From WHSW01 sp963846165 (GTDB taxonomy: Bacteria > Actinomycetota > Thermoleophilia > Solirubrobacterales > 70-9), in contig CAWJUU010000005.1 in the NCBI GenBank assembly GCA_963846165.1, positions 62,001-126,000 of the forward strand: a DNA stretch of 64,000 nt, read 5' to 3'. This document shows positions 43,462 through 51,368 of the stretch, in pieces. Made by a program: the position numbers and the translations under genes. Every line of letters begins with the position of its first letter. Positions within the stretch are counted from its first letter, which is position 1. The notes beneath the pieces were generated by a model, which saw nothing but the letters and a program-made list of their open reading frames with translations, was not told where the DNA came from and ran no database searches.

Positions 43462-45384
43462 ATGTGCGGGATCATCGGACAGGTCCGACCTCGCGGGAGC
43501 CCGGTGGACGGAGAGCTGCCGGCGCGGATGTGCGCGCTGCTGGAGCACCGAGGCCCCGACGCGCGCGGGATCCACCGCGACGGCAACGTCGCGCTCGGGA
43601 TCCAGCGGCTGCGGGTGATCGACCTCGACACCGGTGACCAGCCGATCTACAACGAGGATCGCTCGGTCGTCGTCGTGCTCAACGGCGAGATCTACAACTT
43701 CCGCGAGCTCCGGGCCGAGCTCAAGCGGCGGGGGCATACGCTGACCACGAAGGGCGACACCGAGGTCATCGCCCATCTCTACGAGGACCATGGGGTCGAC
43801 TGCGTTCGCAAGCTGCACGGCATGTTCGCTTTCGCGCTCTGGGACGCCCGTCGGCAGCAGCTCCTGATCGCCCGCGACCGGGTCGGTAAGAAACCGCTCC
43901 TCTACTCCCTGCGGGATGGTGTCGTGAGCTTCGCCTCGGAGATGGGCGCGCTGCTCGGCGACGACGAGATCGCGCGTGAGGTCGACCACGAGGCGCTCGA
44001 CGCCTACCTCGCGCTCGGCTACATCCCCTCCCCTCTAACCGCCATCCGCGGCGTGCGCAAGCTGCCGCCTGCGCACACGCTCACCCTCCGGGACGGCAAG
44101 GCCAAGCTGATGCGCTACTGGAAACTCGATTACGCGACGAAGCTGTCGGATGAGCCCGTCGAGGAGCTGTGCGAGCGCGTGCGCACCGAGCTACGGGACG
44201 CGACCAAGCGCCGCATGATTGCCGACGTCCCGCTCGGCGCCTTCCTCTCTGGCGGGATCGACTCGTCCGCGGTCGTCGCCGCGATGGCCGAGCAGTCGAC
44301 CGAGCCGGTGCGTACGTTCTCGATCGGCTTCGACCATCAGCAGTTCGACGAGCTGCCCTACGCGCGGCGGATCGCCGAGCAGTTCGGGACCATCCACGAG
44401 GAGTTCAAGGTGCGCGCGGAGGCGATCGAGATCGTGCCCAAGATCGTCCGCCATTACGGTGAGCCGTTCGCCGACTCCTCGGCGATCCCGAGCTTCCACC
44501 TCGCCGAGCTGACTCGCCGCCACGTGACCGTGGCGCTCAACGGCGACGGCGGGGACGAGTCGTTCGGCGGCTACACGCGGTATGTCGCCAACGCGCTCGC
44601 CGGCCGCCTGGACCTGATGCCCGGCGTCCTGCGCCGCGCTGTTACCCGTGCCGGCGCGCACCTTCCCGCCGGCGGTCGCGTCGAGAGCCTGAAGAACAAG
44701 ACGCGCCGGTTCGCGGGAACGCTCGCGCTCGACGGTCCCGCGCGCTACGCGAGCTATGTGTCGTGGTTCGATCTCGGCCAACGCCGCGAGCTCTACACGG
44801 CCGCGTTCGCGCCCCGAGCCGGGCTTGCCGCCGAAGACTTCATCGCCGCATCATGGTGGGGCGCCTCGGGTGAGACCGTCATCGACAAGGTGCTCGAGGT
44901 CGACGTCGAGACGTATCTGGTCGGCGACCTGATCGCGAAGATCGACATCGCGACGATGGCCCACGGGCTCGAGGCGCGTTCGCCGTTCCTCGACCACGAG
45001 CTCATGCAGCTCGCCGCCTCGATCCCCGCTTCGCTGAAGATTCGCCGCTCGGAGAAGAAGTGGATCCTGCGTGAAGCGTTGCGGGGCTGGCTACCCGACG
45101 AGATCCTCGACCGCCCGAAGCAGGGATTCAGCGTCCCGCTGTCGAGCTGGCTGCGCACCGACTTACGGTCGTGGGCGCGCGAGGTCCTGCTCGACCGCGA
45201 GACGCTCGACCGCGGTTACTTCGAGTCCCAAGCCGTCACCCGGCTGCTGGACCGCCACGCGGCCGGCGACGACGACGACGACAAGCGGATCTGGGCGCTG
45301 CTCATGCTCGAGCTCTGGCACCGGGAGTTCATCGACGTGTCGGCCCGCGACAGGTCGCGCCCCCGGCTTACCGCTGTGGCCTGA
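43462..45384 (+). CDS. asnB: Glutamine-hydrolysing asparagine synthase-like amidotransferase
   Basis: A 640-residue class II amidotransferase. Cys2 is the glutaminase nucleophile (MCGIIGQV); RLRVIDL, LNGEIYNFRELR and GDTEV follow. The synthetase half has the PP-loop LSGGIDSSAVVAAM, FSIGFD, ALNGDGGDESFGGYTRYV and FLDHELMQLA. Such AsnB-like enzymes are frequent in exopolysaccharide loci and may amidate a uronic acid or peptide rather than make free asparagine; that is an inference. Its stop overlaps the start of a beta-helix gene (TGATG), and its 3' end is the parent type of the scar at 46548-46606. Confidence 0.92.
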   Translation: MCGIIGQVRPRGSPVDGELPARMCALLEHRGPDARGIHRDGNVALGIQRLRVIDLDTGDQPIYNEDRSVVVVLNGEIYNFRELRAELKRRGHTLTTKGDTEVIAHLYEDHGVDCVRKLHGMFAFALWDARRQQLLIARDRVGKKPLLYSLRDGVVSFASEMGALLGDDEIAREVDHEALDAYLALGYIPSPLTAIRGVRKLPPAHTLTLRDGKAKLMRYWKLDYATKLSDEPVEELCERVRTELRDATKRRMIADVPLGAFLSGGIDSSAVVAAMAEQSTEPVRTFSIGFDHQQFDELPYARRIAEQFGTIHEEFKVRAEAIEIVPKIVRHYGEPFADSSAIPSFHLAELTRRHVTVALNGDGGDESFGGYTRYVANALAGRLDLMPGVLRRAVTRAGAHLPAGGRVESLKNKTRRFAGTLALDGPARYASYVSWFDLGQRRELYTAAFAPRAGLAAEDFIAASWWGASGETVIDKVLEVDVETYLVGDLIAKIDIATMAHGLEARSPFLDHELMQLAASIPASLKIRRSEKKWILREALRGWLPDEILDRPKQGFSVPLSSWLRTDLRSWAREVLLDRETLDRGYFESQAVTRLLDRHAAGDDDDDKRIWALLMLELWHREFIDVSARDRSRPRLTAVA

Positions 45385-46592
45385 TGTCCACAAGCACGGT
45401 TCAGTTCATCGTCGCGGCATTGGCGTCGGCGCTGACGCTCGTACTGCCGTCCGCCGCCTCCGCGGTGTCGGCGAGGCCCGCGACCCTCGACAGCGTCTTC
45501 GCCTCGGCGACCGGCGGCGACACGATCGAGCTTGCGGCCGGCAACTACGGCACGTTTCAGGGCTCGCCGAAGTCCGGCCTCGTCACGCTCGCGGCGCAGC
45601 CCGGCGCCGCGGTGAGAATGGAGCTGGACTTCGACGGCGCCTCGAATATCACGATCGACGGAGCCACGATCACCGACGCCTACCTCGGCGGCAGCACACG
45701 GAACATCACCGTGCGCAACTCCGACATCCCGGGCCAGGTGGTGTTTCGCACCGACGAGCTGGCAAACGCGAACGTCCTCTTTGAGCGCAACCTCCACCAC
45801 GATTGGGACAAGTGCGACGGCTGCGGAGAAGGTCGCATCTTTCTTCCGGGGGACAACAGCGAGCCGTCCGGGATCACGATTCGAAACAGCGAGTTCAGGG
45901 GTGGCGTCAGCGACGGGATTCAGAACGGCTCCAACGGGACCCGGATCCTCAACAACACCTTTCACGACCTCGAGGAGGGGACCCCCGACGGCGTCCACAC
46001 CGACGCGATCCAGCTCTACGGGTCGCGCAACACGGTCATCCGCGGCAACTACTTCTACGATCTGATCATCCCCGCGATCATGTCGCCCGACGGCGCTGAC
46101 CACGAGATCATCGAGGACAACGTCATCCAGGGAGACCCCGACGGCTATCCGTACGCCGTGACGCTGTTCTCAGACGACGGGTCGATCATCCGCCACAACA
46201 CGTTCGCCGACGGCCCCTGCCACTTCAACCTGCCCTGCGGCATCCTTCGAATCGGCGCGAAGTCCGGTGATCCGGTCGGTCACGGAACGGTCGTCGAGGA
46301 CAACATCCTCGGCGAGATCTCGGTCGAGGCCGGCAGCCTCGCGAGGCGCTCGCACAACCTGATCGCCCACGACCAAGCGTCGGGCACGGCCGAGATCGCC
46401 GGCCGGCCGACCTACGTCGGCGGCCCCAGCCCGACGACGTACGCCGGCCACGCGCTTGCGAGGGGATCGCTGGGCCAGGGCAACGCCAGGGACGGGCTCG
46501 ACCGCGGCGCGCGGATCGATGTCAGCGTCTCACTGATAGCGACGGCGAAGCAGATCTGGGCGCTCCTGCTCGAACTGTGGCATCGCGCGTGA
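45384..46592 (+). CDS. Secreted right-handed beta-helix protein, copy 1 (chimeric C-terminus)
   Basis: A 402-residue exported protein with a signal peptide (FIVAALASALTLVLPSAASA, cleavage near residue 28) and a parallel beta-helix built of repeated short strands (ITIDGATIT, ITVRNSDIPG, GITIRNSEFRGG, RILNNTFHDL, TVIRGNYFYDL, IIEDNVIQGD, IIRHNTFADG). The fold suggests a polysaccharide lyase, epimerase or binding protein. Compared with copy 2, the last 20 residues are replaced by VSLIATAKQIWALLLELWHRA, the end of an asparagine synthase. It is coupled to asnB (TGATG). Confidence 0.85.
   Translation: MSTSTVQFIVAALASALTLVLPSAASAVSARPATLDSVFASATGGDTIELAAGNYGTFQGSPKSGLVTLAAQPGAAVRMELDFDGASNITIDGATITDAYLGGSTRNITVRNSDIPGQVVFRTDELANANVLFERNLHHDWDKCDGCGEGRIFLPGDNSEPSGITIRNSEFRGGVSDGIQNGSNGTRILNNTFHDLEEGTPDGVHTDAIQLYGSRNTVIRGNYFYDLIIPAIMSPDGADHEIIEDNVIQGDPDGYPYAVTLFSDDGSIIRHNTFADGPCHFNLPCGILRIGAKSGDPVGHGTVVEDNILGEISVEAGSLARRSHNLIAHDQASGTAEIAGRPTYVGGPSPTTYAGHALARGSLGQGNARDGLDRGARIDVSVSLIATAKQIWALLLELWHRA
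45403..46527 (+). repeat. Direct repeat unit A (beta-helix copy 1)
   Basis: An 1125-bp segment that repeats at 46763-47887 with a constant offset of 1360 bp. By eye I count seven mismatches (about 99.4% identity), at 45774, 45782, 45849, 45850, 45857, 45861 and 45867, all within 94 bp. No gaps. Confidence 0.9.
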
Positions 46593-46606
46593 ATCGACGG
46601 TCGGCC
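46548..46606 (+). pseudogene. Scar of an asnB 3' end between the two beta-helix copies
   Basis: About 59 bp that align with the 3' end of asnB (45282 to about 45355): both encode AK/DK-(Q/R)IWALL-(L/ML)ELWHR and then share TCGACG and CGGCCCGCG. Identity is roughly three quarters by eye, well below the copy-to-copy identity of the beta-helix genes. It is fused in frame to copy 1 and is therefore translated as that protein's C-terminus. Confidence 0.7.
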
Positions 46607-46684
46607 CGCGCAGGCGGGCGATCGACCAGGTTTCCATAAGCCACGCTCCGCCACCCGCCTGCGCTCACGCTTCGCTCATAGTTA

Positions 46685-46724
46685 GCTAACTTCCCGCATC
46701 TTTTGCTAACCTGCCGCATCTTTC
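46685..46724 (+). repeat. Two tandem 20-bp repeats upstream of beta-helix copy 2
   Basis: Two head-to-tail 20-bp units (46685-46704 and 46705-46724) that share GCTAAC and CCGCATCTTT and differ at about three positions. They sit 22 bp before the copy 2 start, in a locally AT-richer stretch, and could be a regulator site or a recombination relic. Confidence 0.6.
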
Positions 46725-46746
46725 GCTCGGAGCCGCCGTCAACCTG

Positions 46747-48060
46747 ATGTCGCTCACACCCAAGTTCATCGTCGCGGCATTGGCGTCGGCGCTGACGCTC
46801 GTACTGCCGTCCGCCGCCTCCGCGGTGTCGGCGAGGCCCGCGACCCTCGACAGCGTCTTCGCCTCGGCGACCGGCGGCGACACGATCGAGCTTGCGGCCG
46901 GCAACTACGGCACGTTTCAGGGCTCGCCGAAGTCCGGCCTCGTCACGCTCGCGGCGCAGCCCGGCGCCGCGGTGAGAATGGAGCTGGACTTCGACGGCGC
47001 CTCGAATATCACGATCGACGGAGCCACGATCACCGACGCCTACCTCGGCGGCAGCACACGGAACATCACCGTGCGCAACTCCGACATCCCGGGCCAGGTG
47101 GTGTTTCGCACCGACGAGCTGGCAAACGCGAACATCCTCTTCGAGCGCAACCTCCACCACGATTGGGACAAGTGCGACGGCTGCGGAGAAGGTCGCATCT
47201 TTCTTCCGACGGACAATAGCCAGCCGACCGGGATCACGATTCGAAACAGCGAGTTCAGGGGTGGCGTCAGCGACGGGATTCAGAACGGCTCCAACGGGAC
47301 CCGGATCCTCAACAACACCTTTCACGACCTCGAGGAGGGGACCCCCGACGGCGTCCACACCGACGCGATCCAGCTCTACGGGTCGCGCAACACGGTCATC
47401 CGCGGCAACTACTTCTACGATCTGATCATCCCCGCGATCATGTCGCCCGACGGCGCTGACCACGAGATCATCGAGGACAACGTCATCCAGGGAGACCCCG
47501 ACGGCTATCCGTACGCCGTGACGCTGTTCTCAGACGACGGGTCGATCATCCGCCACAACACGTTCGCCGACGGCCCCTGCCACTTCAACCTGCCCTGCGG
47601 CATCCTTCGAATCGGCGCGAAGTCCGGTGATCCGGTCGGTCACGGAACGGTCGTCGAGGACAACATCCTCGGCGAGATCTCGGTCGAGGCCGGCAGCCTC
47701 GCGAGGCGCTCGCACAACCTGATCGCCCACGACCAAGCGTCGGGCACGGCCGAGATCGCCGGCCGGCCGACCTACGTCGGCGGCCCCAGCCCGACGACGT
47801 ACGCCGGCCACGCGCTTGCGAGGGGATCGCTGGGCCAGGGCAACGCCAGGGACGGGCTCGACCGCGGCGCGCGGATCGATGTCAGCGCCTGCCAGAAGGC
47901 GAAGGCGAAGGTCAAGAGGGCGAAGGCGAAGGTCAAGAGGGCGAAGAAGAGGCTCGCGGAGGCGACCGGCCACAAGCAGACAATGAAGGCGAAGAAGAAG
48001 CTGAGGCGGGCGAAGAAGAAGCTGAGGCGGGCGAAGAAGAAGCAGCGGGAAGCCTGCTGA
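46747..48060 (+). CDS. Secreted right-handed beta-helix protein, copy 2 (with basic tail)
   Basis: A 437-residue exported protein nearly identical to copy 1 over the signal peptide and beta-helix (residues about 6-380). It ends in a complete Lys/Arg/Ala-rich helical tail of about 55 residues, beginning ACQKAKAKVKRAKAKVKRAK and ending with KKKQREAC, that copy 1 has lost. Such tails could anchor the protein to the acidic cell envelope or polysaccharide. DNA encoding the tail is itself repetitive. A hairpin lies 40 bp downstream. Confidence 0.87.
   Translation: MSLTPKFIVAALASALTLVLPSAASAVSARPATLDSVFASATGGDTIELAAGNYGTFQGSPKSGLVTLAAQPGAAVRMELDFDGASNITIDGATITDAYLGGSTRNITVRNSDIPGQVVFRTDELANANILFERNLHHDWDKCDGCGEGRIFLPTDNSQPTGITIRNSEFRGGVSDGIQNGSNGTRILNNTFHDLEEGTPDGVHTDAIQLYGSRNTVIRGNYFYDLIIPAIMSPDGADHEIIEDNVIQGDPDGYPYAVTLFSDDGSIIRHNTFADGPCHFNLPCGILRIGAKSGDPVGHGTVVEDNILGEISVEAGSLARRSHNLIAHDQASGTAEIAGRPTYVGGPSPTTYAGHALARGSLGQGNARDGLDRGARIDVSACQKAKAKVKRAKAKVKRAKKRLAEATGHKQTMKAKKKLRRAKKKLRRAKKKQREAC
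46763..47887 (+). repeat. Direct repeat unit B (beta-helix copy 2)
   Basis: The second member of the 1125-bp direct repeat, partner of 45403-46527. The repeat ends abruptly at the codons for IDVSA, just before the Lys-rich tail (copy 2) or the asnB scar (copy 1). Confidence 0.9.
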
Positions 48061-48099
48061 AGCGGAAACCGGGGCCACGGTAGGCAATAGCGCGTTCGT

Positions 48100-48130
48100 G
48101 GCCCGCACGGTGAGTACGCACCGTCGGGCC
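48100..48130 (+). terminator. Hairpin after beta-helix copy 2
   Basis: Arms 48100-48112 and 48119-48130 pair over 12 bp with a single bulged C and a 6-nt loop. No T tract follows, so it is terminator-like only. It separates copy 2 from the degenerate third copy. Confidence 0.5.
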
Positions 48131-48187
48131 CATGTCCAAGCAATCAGCTGCCGACATGGCGGGCGTTAGGTCTCTGGTGGGGGTGTC

Positions 48188-48424
48188 ATGTCGCTCGCAC
48201 CCAGGCGCACACCAAGGTGCAGTTCATCGTCGCGGCATTGGCGTCGGCGGTCACGCTCGTGCTGCTGTCCACCGCGTCCGCGGTGTAACCCAGCGCGCCC
48301 GCCGCGACACGCGCGACGCCCGCGACGCTCGACGGCGTCTTCGCCTCGGCGGGCGGCGGCGACACGATCCAGCTTGCGGCCGGCGACTACGGCACGTTTG
48401 AGGTCTCGCTGAGGTACGCCTGTT
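48188..48424 (+). pseudogene. Degenerate third beta-helix copy (5' fragment)
   Basis: DNA matching the first roughly 70 codons of the beta-helix genes: the ATGTCGCTC start, the signal-peptide region (CAGTTCATCGTCGCGGCATT shared), then CGACACGATC-CAGCTTGCGGCCGG and GGCACGTTT. A stop (TAA, in GTGTAACCC) interrupts the end of the signal-peptide region, small insertions shift the frame, and similarity ends near 48424 just before the convergent Wzz gene. It shows that the array once had at least three members. Confidence 0.75.
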
Positions 48425-48444
48425 GAGAGCTGGGCGCGGGACCC

Positions 48445-49242
48445 TTAACGCGCCGGTGGCCCGGCGCGATCTCGAGCTGCGCCGTTCAAACTCCTCGCGT
48501 ACCCCAGCGCAGCTGGTTGAGGTGACCCCTGAGGCGGTGCACGTCGCCCGATTTCGGGCGCGGTGGCCGAAGACCGGCGTCGGATGATCCAGTCGAACAG
48601 GACGACCACCGAGCACCAGAGCCCAAAGATCGCGGCGGCCGCGCTCGCGGCCTCGGCCCGGCCCGGGCCGTTGACAACCCGCTCGACCTCCACCGATCCC
48701 AGCCGCTGGAGGTTCACGCCGCGGTTGCCAAGTGGCTCCGGTTGGCGTCCCAGCGACGCGAGTGCCGCCGTTGCCGCCTCGGCGAGCCGCGCCGCGGCGT
48801 CCGGGTCGTCGGCCTTTGTGAGAATCGAGACAATCGGCACCTGGCCGACGCTCACGGTCACAACGTTCGGCTCGGTCGGCCGGGCGAACTCGACCGCCTC
48901 CCGCGACAGGGGGGTCGCGACCGCCGGCGAGCCGAAGTCCGGGTCGACGACAGCAAGCTCGGAGGGCTCCAGGGCTGCCTCGCGCGCGATCTCGACCCTC
49001 ATCTCGTCGCTTGTCATCAGGCTGCTCAGCAGAACCGCCCGGGTGGCGATCGTGTCGTCGCCCCTGGCCCGGACGTTGGTGACGAGCGAGCTCGGCGTGT
49101 CGGCGAGCACCCGCACGCGGGCGAGCGCGGAGTCCGTTTGTTGATGAGTCGCGAAGACGCCGGCGGCGAGGGCCGTGAGGGCTCCGAGACCGACCAGAAT
49201 CCGCCGTCGCCAGAGCACGCGAATGATTCCGACGAGCTCCAT
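48445..49242 (-). CDS. Wzz-like polysaccharide co-polymerase 1
   Basis: A 265-residue inner-membrane protein with a TM helix at 15-31, an extracytoplasmic domain (ARVRVLADTPSSLVTNV, VGQVPIVSILTKADDPDAAA) and a second TM helix near 203-221, followed by a cytosolic Arg/Pro-rich tail. There is no Walker motif, so it is not a BY-kinase. This is the chain-length determinant architecture. It is the last of three tandem paralogues on the minus strand, 10 bp after the second. Confidence 0.8.
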   Translation of the reverse strand: MELVGIIRVLWRRRILVGLGALTALAAGVFATHQQTDSALARVRVLADTPSSLVTNVRARGDDTIATRAVLLSSLMTSDEMRVEIAREAALEPSELAVVDPDFGSPAVATPLSREAVEFARPTEPNVVTVSVGQVPIVSILTKADDPDAAARLAEAATAALASLGRQPEPLGNRGVNLQRLGSVEVERVVNGPGRAEAASAAAAIFGLWCSVVVLFDWIIRRRSSATAPEIGRRAPPQGSPQPAALGYARSLNGAARDRAGPPAR

Positions 49243-49252
49243 CGTTCCCGGG

Positions 49253-50032
49253 TCAGGTCAGGCCGCGGGCAGGCGGCCCCTCGAACGCCTCCGACGCTGC
49301 CCACCCGCGCCGGACTCGGGCGACGAACAGCACTGCCGCAGAGGACACGGCGAAGACGAGCGCAAATACGACGAGCGCCATCGTGACGCCCGCCCCAGCG
49401 TTGATCACGCCGCTCTGAGCACGCCCGAGCTGCTCGAGTTGGACTTGGTTACTTGCAGCCGTCCCCCGTTCTGCAGCGACCGCATCGAGGTAGTCCTGCA
49501 GGCCATCCACCGCTGCGTTCGCGAGATCCTTCGCCGCCTCGGCGTCGGGTGCTTGGGAGTAGACGTCGAGAACCGGGACCGTAGGGTTCGCCTGGACGTT
49601 TAGCCGGTACTCCTCCGGCCGGTTGAGAATGTCGGACGTGTGTGGCTCGTTCTCGGTGCCGGCGATCGCCCGCGGCTGCGCGGATGTCAGAGGCCCGGTC
49701 GCCGCGATGCGCTCGGCCGCAACACCAGCCCGCCGGCCGATGTACTCGCGGACCGGCGGGCTCGCCATGACGTTGCCGAGGATTACGGCCCGCTGCGACA
49801 ACGACTCAATCTCGTAGACGTTCTGGCTCAGGTCGGTCATTGCCGAGCGCGGCGTATCGACGAGCACGTGGGACGACGCGGTCGCGACGTCAAGCGACCG
49901 GCGCTCGAGGCCGGGGGGGAGCAGGCTGATCCCGTACAGGATCGGCGTCGCGGCGAGCAGCGCGGCGAGCAGCGCGATCCCAAGACCGACCTTCAAGCGC
50001 CACAGCTCACGCAGGTGCATGCCGAGTCGCAT
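49253..50032 (-). CDS. Wzz-like polysaccharide co-polymerase 2
   Basis: A 259-residue membrane protein: TM 17-37, SSHVLVDTPRSAMTD, VILGNVMASPPVREYIGRRA, TVPVLDVYSQAPDAEAAKDL, second TM near 213-238, then VRRGW. The same landmarks occur in the same order in the N-terminal unit of the Wzz-Wzy fusion (LVDLPRSETDQ, LSQVMASPKVLKRIGQR, PVLDIYAQAPSADQAL, IRRGW), so the two are paralogues. No kinase domain. Confidence 0.83.
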   Translation of the reverse strand: MRLGMHLRELWRLKVGLGIALLAALLAATPILYGISLLPPGLERRSLDVATASSHVLVDTPRSAMTDLSQNVYEIESLSQRAVILGNVMASPPVREYIGRRAGVAAERIAATGPLTSAQPRAIAGTENEPHTSDILNRPEEYRLNVQANPTVPVLDVYSQAPDAEAAKDLANAAVDGLQDYLDAVAAERGTAASNQVQLEQLGRAQSGVINAGAGVTMALVVFALVFAVSSAAVLFVARVRRGWAASEAFEGPPARGLT

Positions 50033-50088
50033 CTCAACCTCCCCGCTCGCTCACCCGGGCCCCGCGCCTGAACCGGACGAATCCCCCA

Positions 50089-51177
50089 TCAGCGGCGCGG
50101 CTTCCCGTGCTTGCGCCGGCGCCGCGACTGCTTCTTGGGGCGCGTCGGTTGCCACGTGCCTTCTGCCATCGCGCCGGAACCGGGAGGGGCAGCCACGGCC
50201 GCACCCGCAAGCTCGGCACCCTCTTCGAGCTCGGCATCCTCTGCGGGCTCGGCACCGTCGTAGAGCTCGACACCGTCTCCGCCGGCTTGGCCTAGGCGCG
50301 CAGCGCGATCGAAGGGGACGGGGGGTTCGTGGTCGATCGCTGTCCGTCCGCTCCTGCTCGCGGCCGCCTCGGCCTGCCTCCACCGACGGGCAAGCATGGG
50401 CGCGCCGACGATCGTCGCGCAACCGAGCAGAGCCAACACGATCGCTGTCGCCAGTCCGAGCAGCCAGTGGGGTCCGCGCGTTTCAGGCGCCGGGATCGGC
50501 GCCGCGAGTTGTCGCAGCACGAGCTTGCGCGCCGCGGGTATCTCCTGCCTTGCGGCCACCGAATCGAGGTGTCGCTCGAGCTCCCCGATCGTCCCTCCGG
50601 CCAACCTGCCGGCAGTCACGGCGTCCGGCGCCTGGGCGCTCACGTGGAGGATTGGCAGGGTTGCGTCGCCGGTGGTGGAGGGTGTGAGGGTGGTGAGCGT
50701 GAGCACAGTGGCCTCGGCGTCTGGGATCTCGCGACTGACAGGCGTGACCGGCGTCGGCGCTACCCCGGGAGCGGTCGCGGTTGCTGGCGGTACGACAACG
50801 AGCCGGTCCGCCGCGACCCCGGCAGTCGCAGCGATCGCGTTCTTCAGCCGCCCCGTCTCTATCAGGTTGCCGAGCAGGCTCGCGCGGCTCCCGAGCGTCA
50901 GGAAGTCGGGACTTCTCGAGTCAAATACTTGCGAGTCGGACGTGTCGACCAGGATGTCCGCCGATGCGGACCAGACTTGGTACTGCCGGCTCTCGGGCGG
51001 GAGTCCCGGCCGATATGCCACGAACAGGCCCGCCAGGGCCGCGGTCACGAGCACGAGTGCGACCAACACCCACCGTCGGCGGACCTCTTGCCACATCTCC
51101 AGCAAGGTCATGAACGGGTCCACAGGTCCCTGTTCAGTCGTACTGGTTCCTGCCCCGTCGTGCCGGTACTCCACCAT
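50089..51177 (-). CDS. Wzz-like polysaccharide co-polymerase 3
   Basis: A 362-residue membrane protein: TM near 33-52, SADILVDTSDSQVFD, LTLGSRASLLGNLIETG, LPILHVSAQAPDAVTAGRLA, second TM near 225-245, then a 110-residue cytosolic tail that is acidic (GAEPAEDAELEEGAELAG) and finally strongly basic (KKQSRRRRKHGKPRR). No P-loop. ATG 51177 is the likely start. It is first of the three-gene Wzz set and divergent from wzx. Confidence 0.8.
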   Translation of the reverse strand: MVEYRHDGAGTSTTEQGPVDPFMTLLEMWQEVRRRWVLVALVLVTAALAGLFVAYRPGLPPESRQYQVWSASADILVDTSDSQVFDSRSPDFLTLGSRASLLGNLIETGRLKNAIAATAGVAADRLVVVPPATATAPGVAPTPVTPVSREIPDAEATVLTLTTLTPSTTGDATLPILHVSAQAPDAVTAGRLAGGTIGELERHLDSVAARQEIPAARKLVLRQLAAPIPAPETRGPHWLLGLATAIVLALLGCATIVGAPMLARRWRQAEAAASRSGRTAIDHEPPVPFDRAARLGQAGGDGVELYDGAEPAEDAELEEGAELAGAAVAAPPGSGAMAEGTWQPTRPKKQSRRRRKHGKPRR

Positions 51178-51368
51178 TGGGGAATGAACGCCCGTCCCGC
51201 GCGCCTTCTTCCGGCCGCGCGAGAGCCGCGCCCTTGCCGCTGCGAAAGCGGATCCCCGCGGGCCCCGTTTGATAAGAGCATGGGACGCACCAAACCACGC
51301 GAAAGTGACGCTGACCCGAGCGCCTTGCCGCCGCCGCAATCCACCCAACACGACGGAGTCGCCCGACT

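Noticed and set aside
45171..45383. Upstream extension of beta-helix copy 1 into asnB
   Set aside because: The frame is open but overlaps the conserved end of asnB. The ATG at 45384 is followed directly by the signal peptide and couples to the asnB stop.
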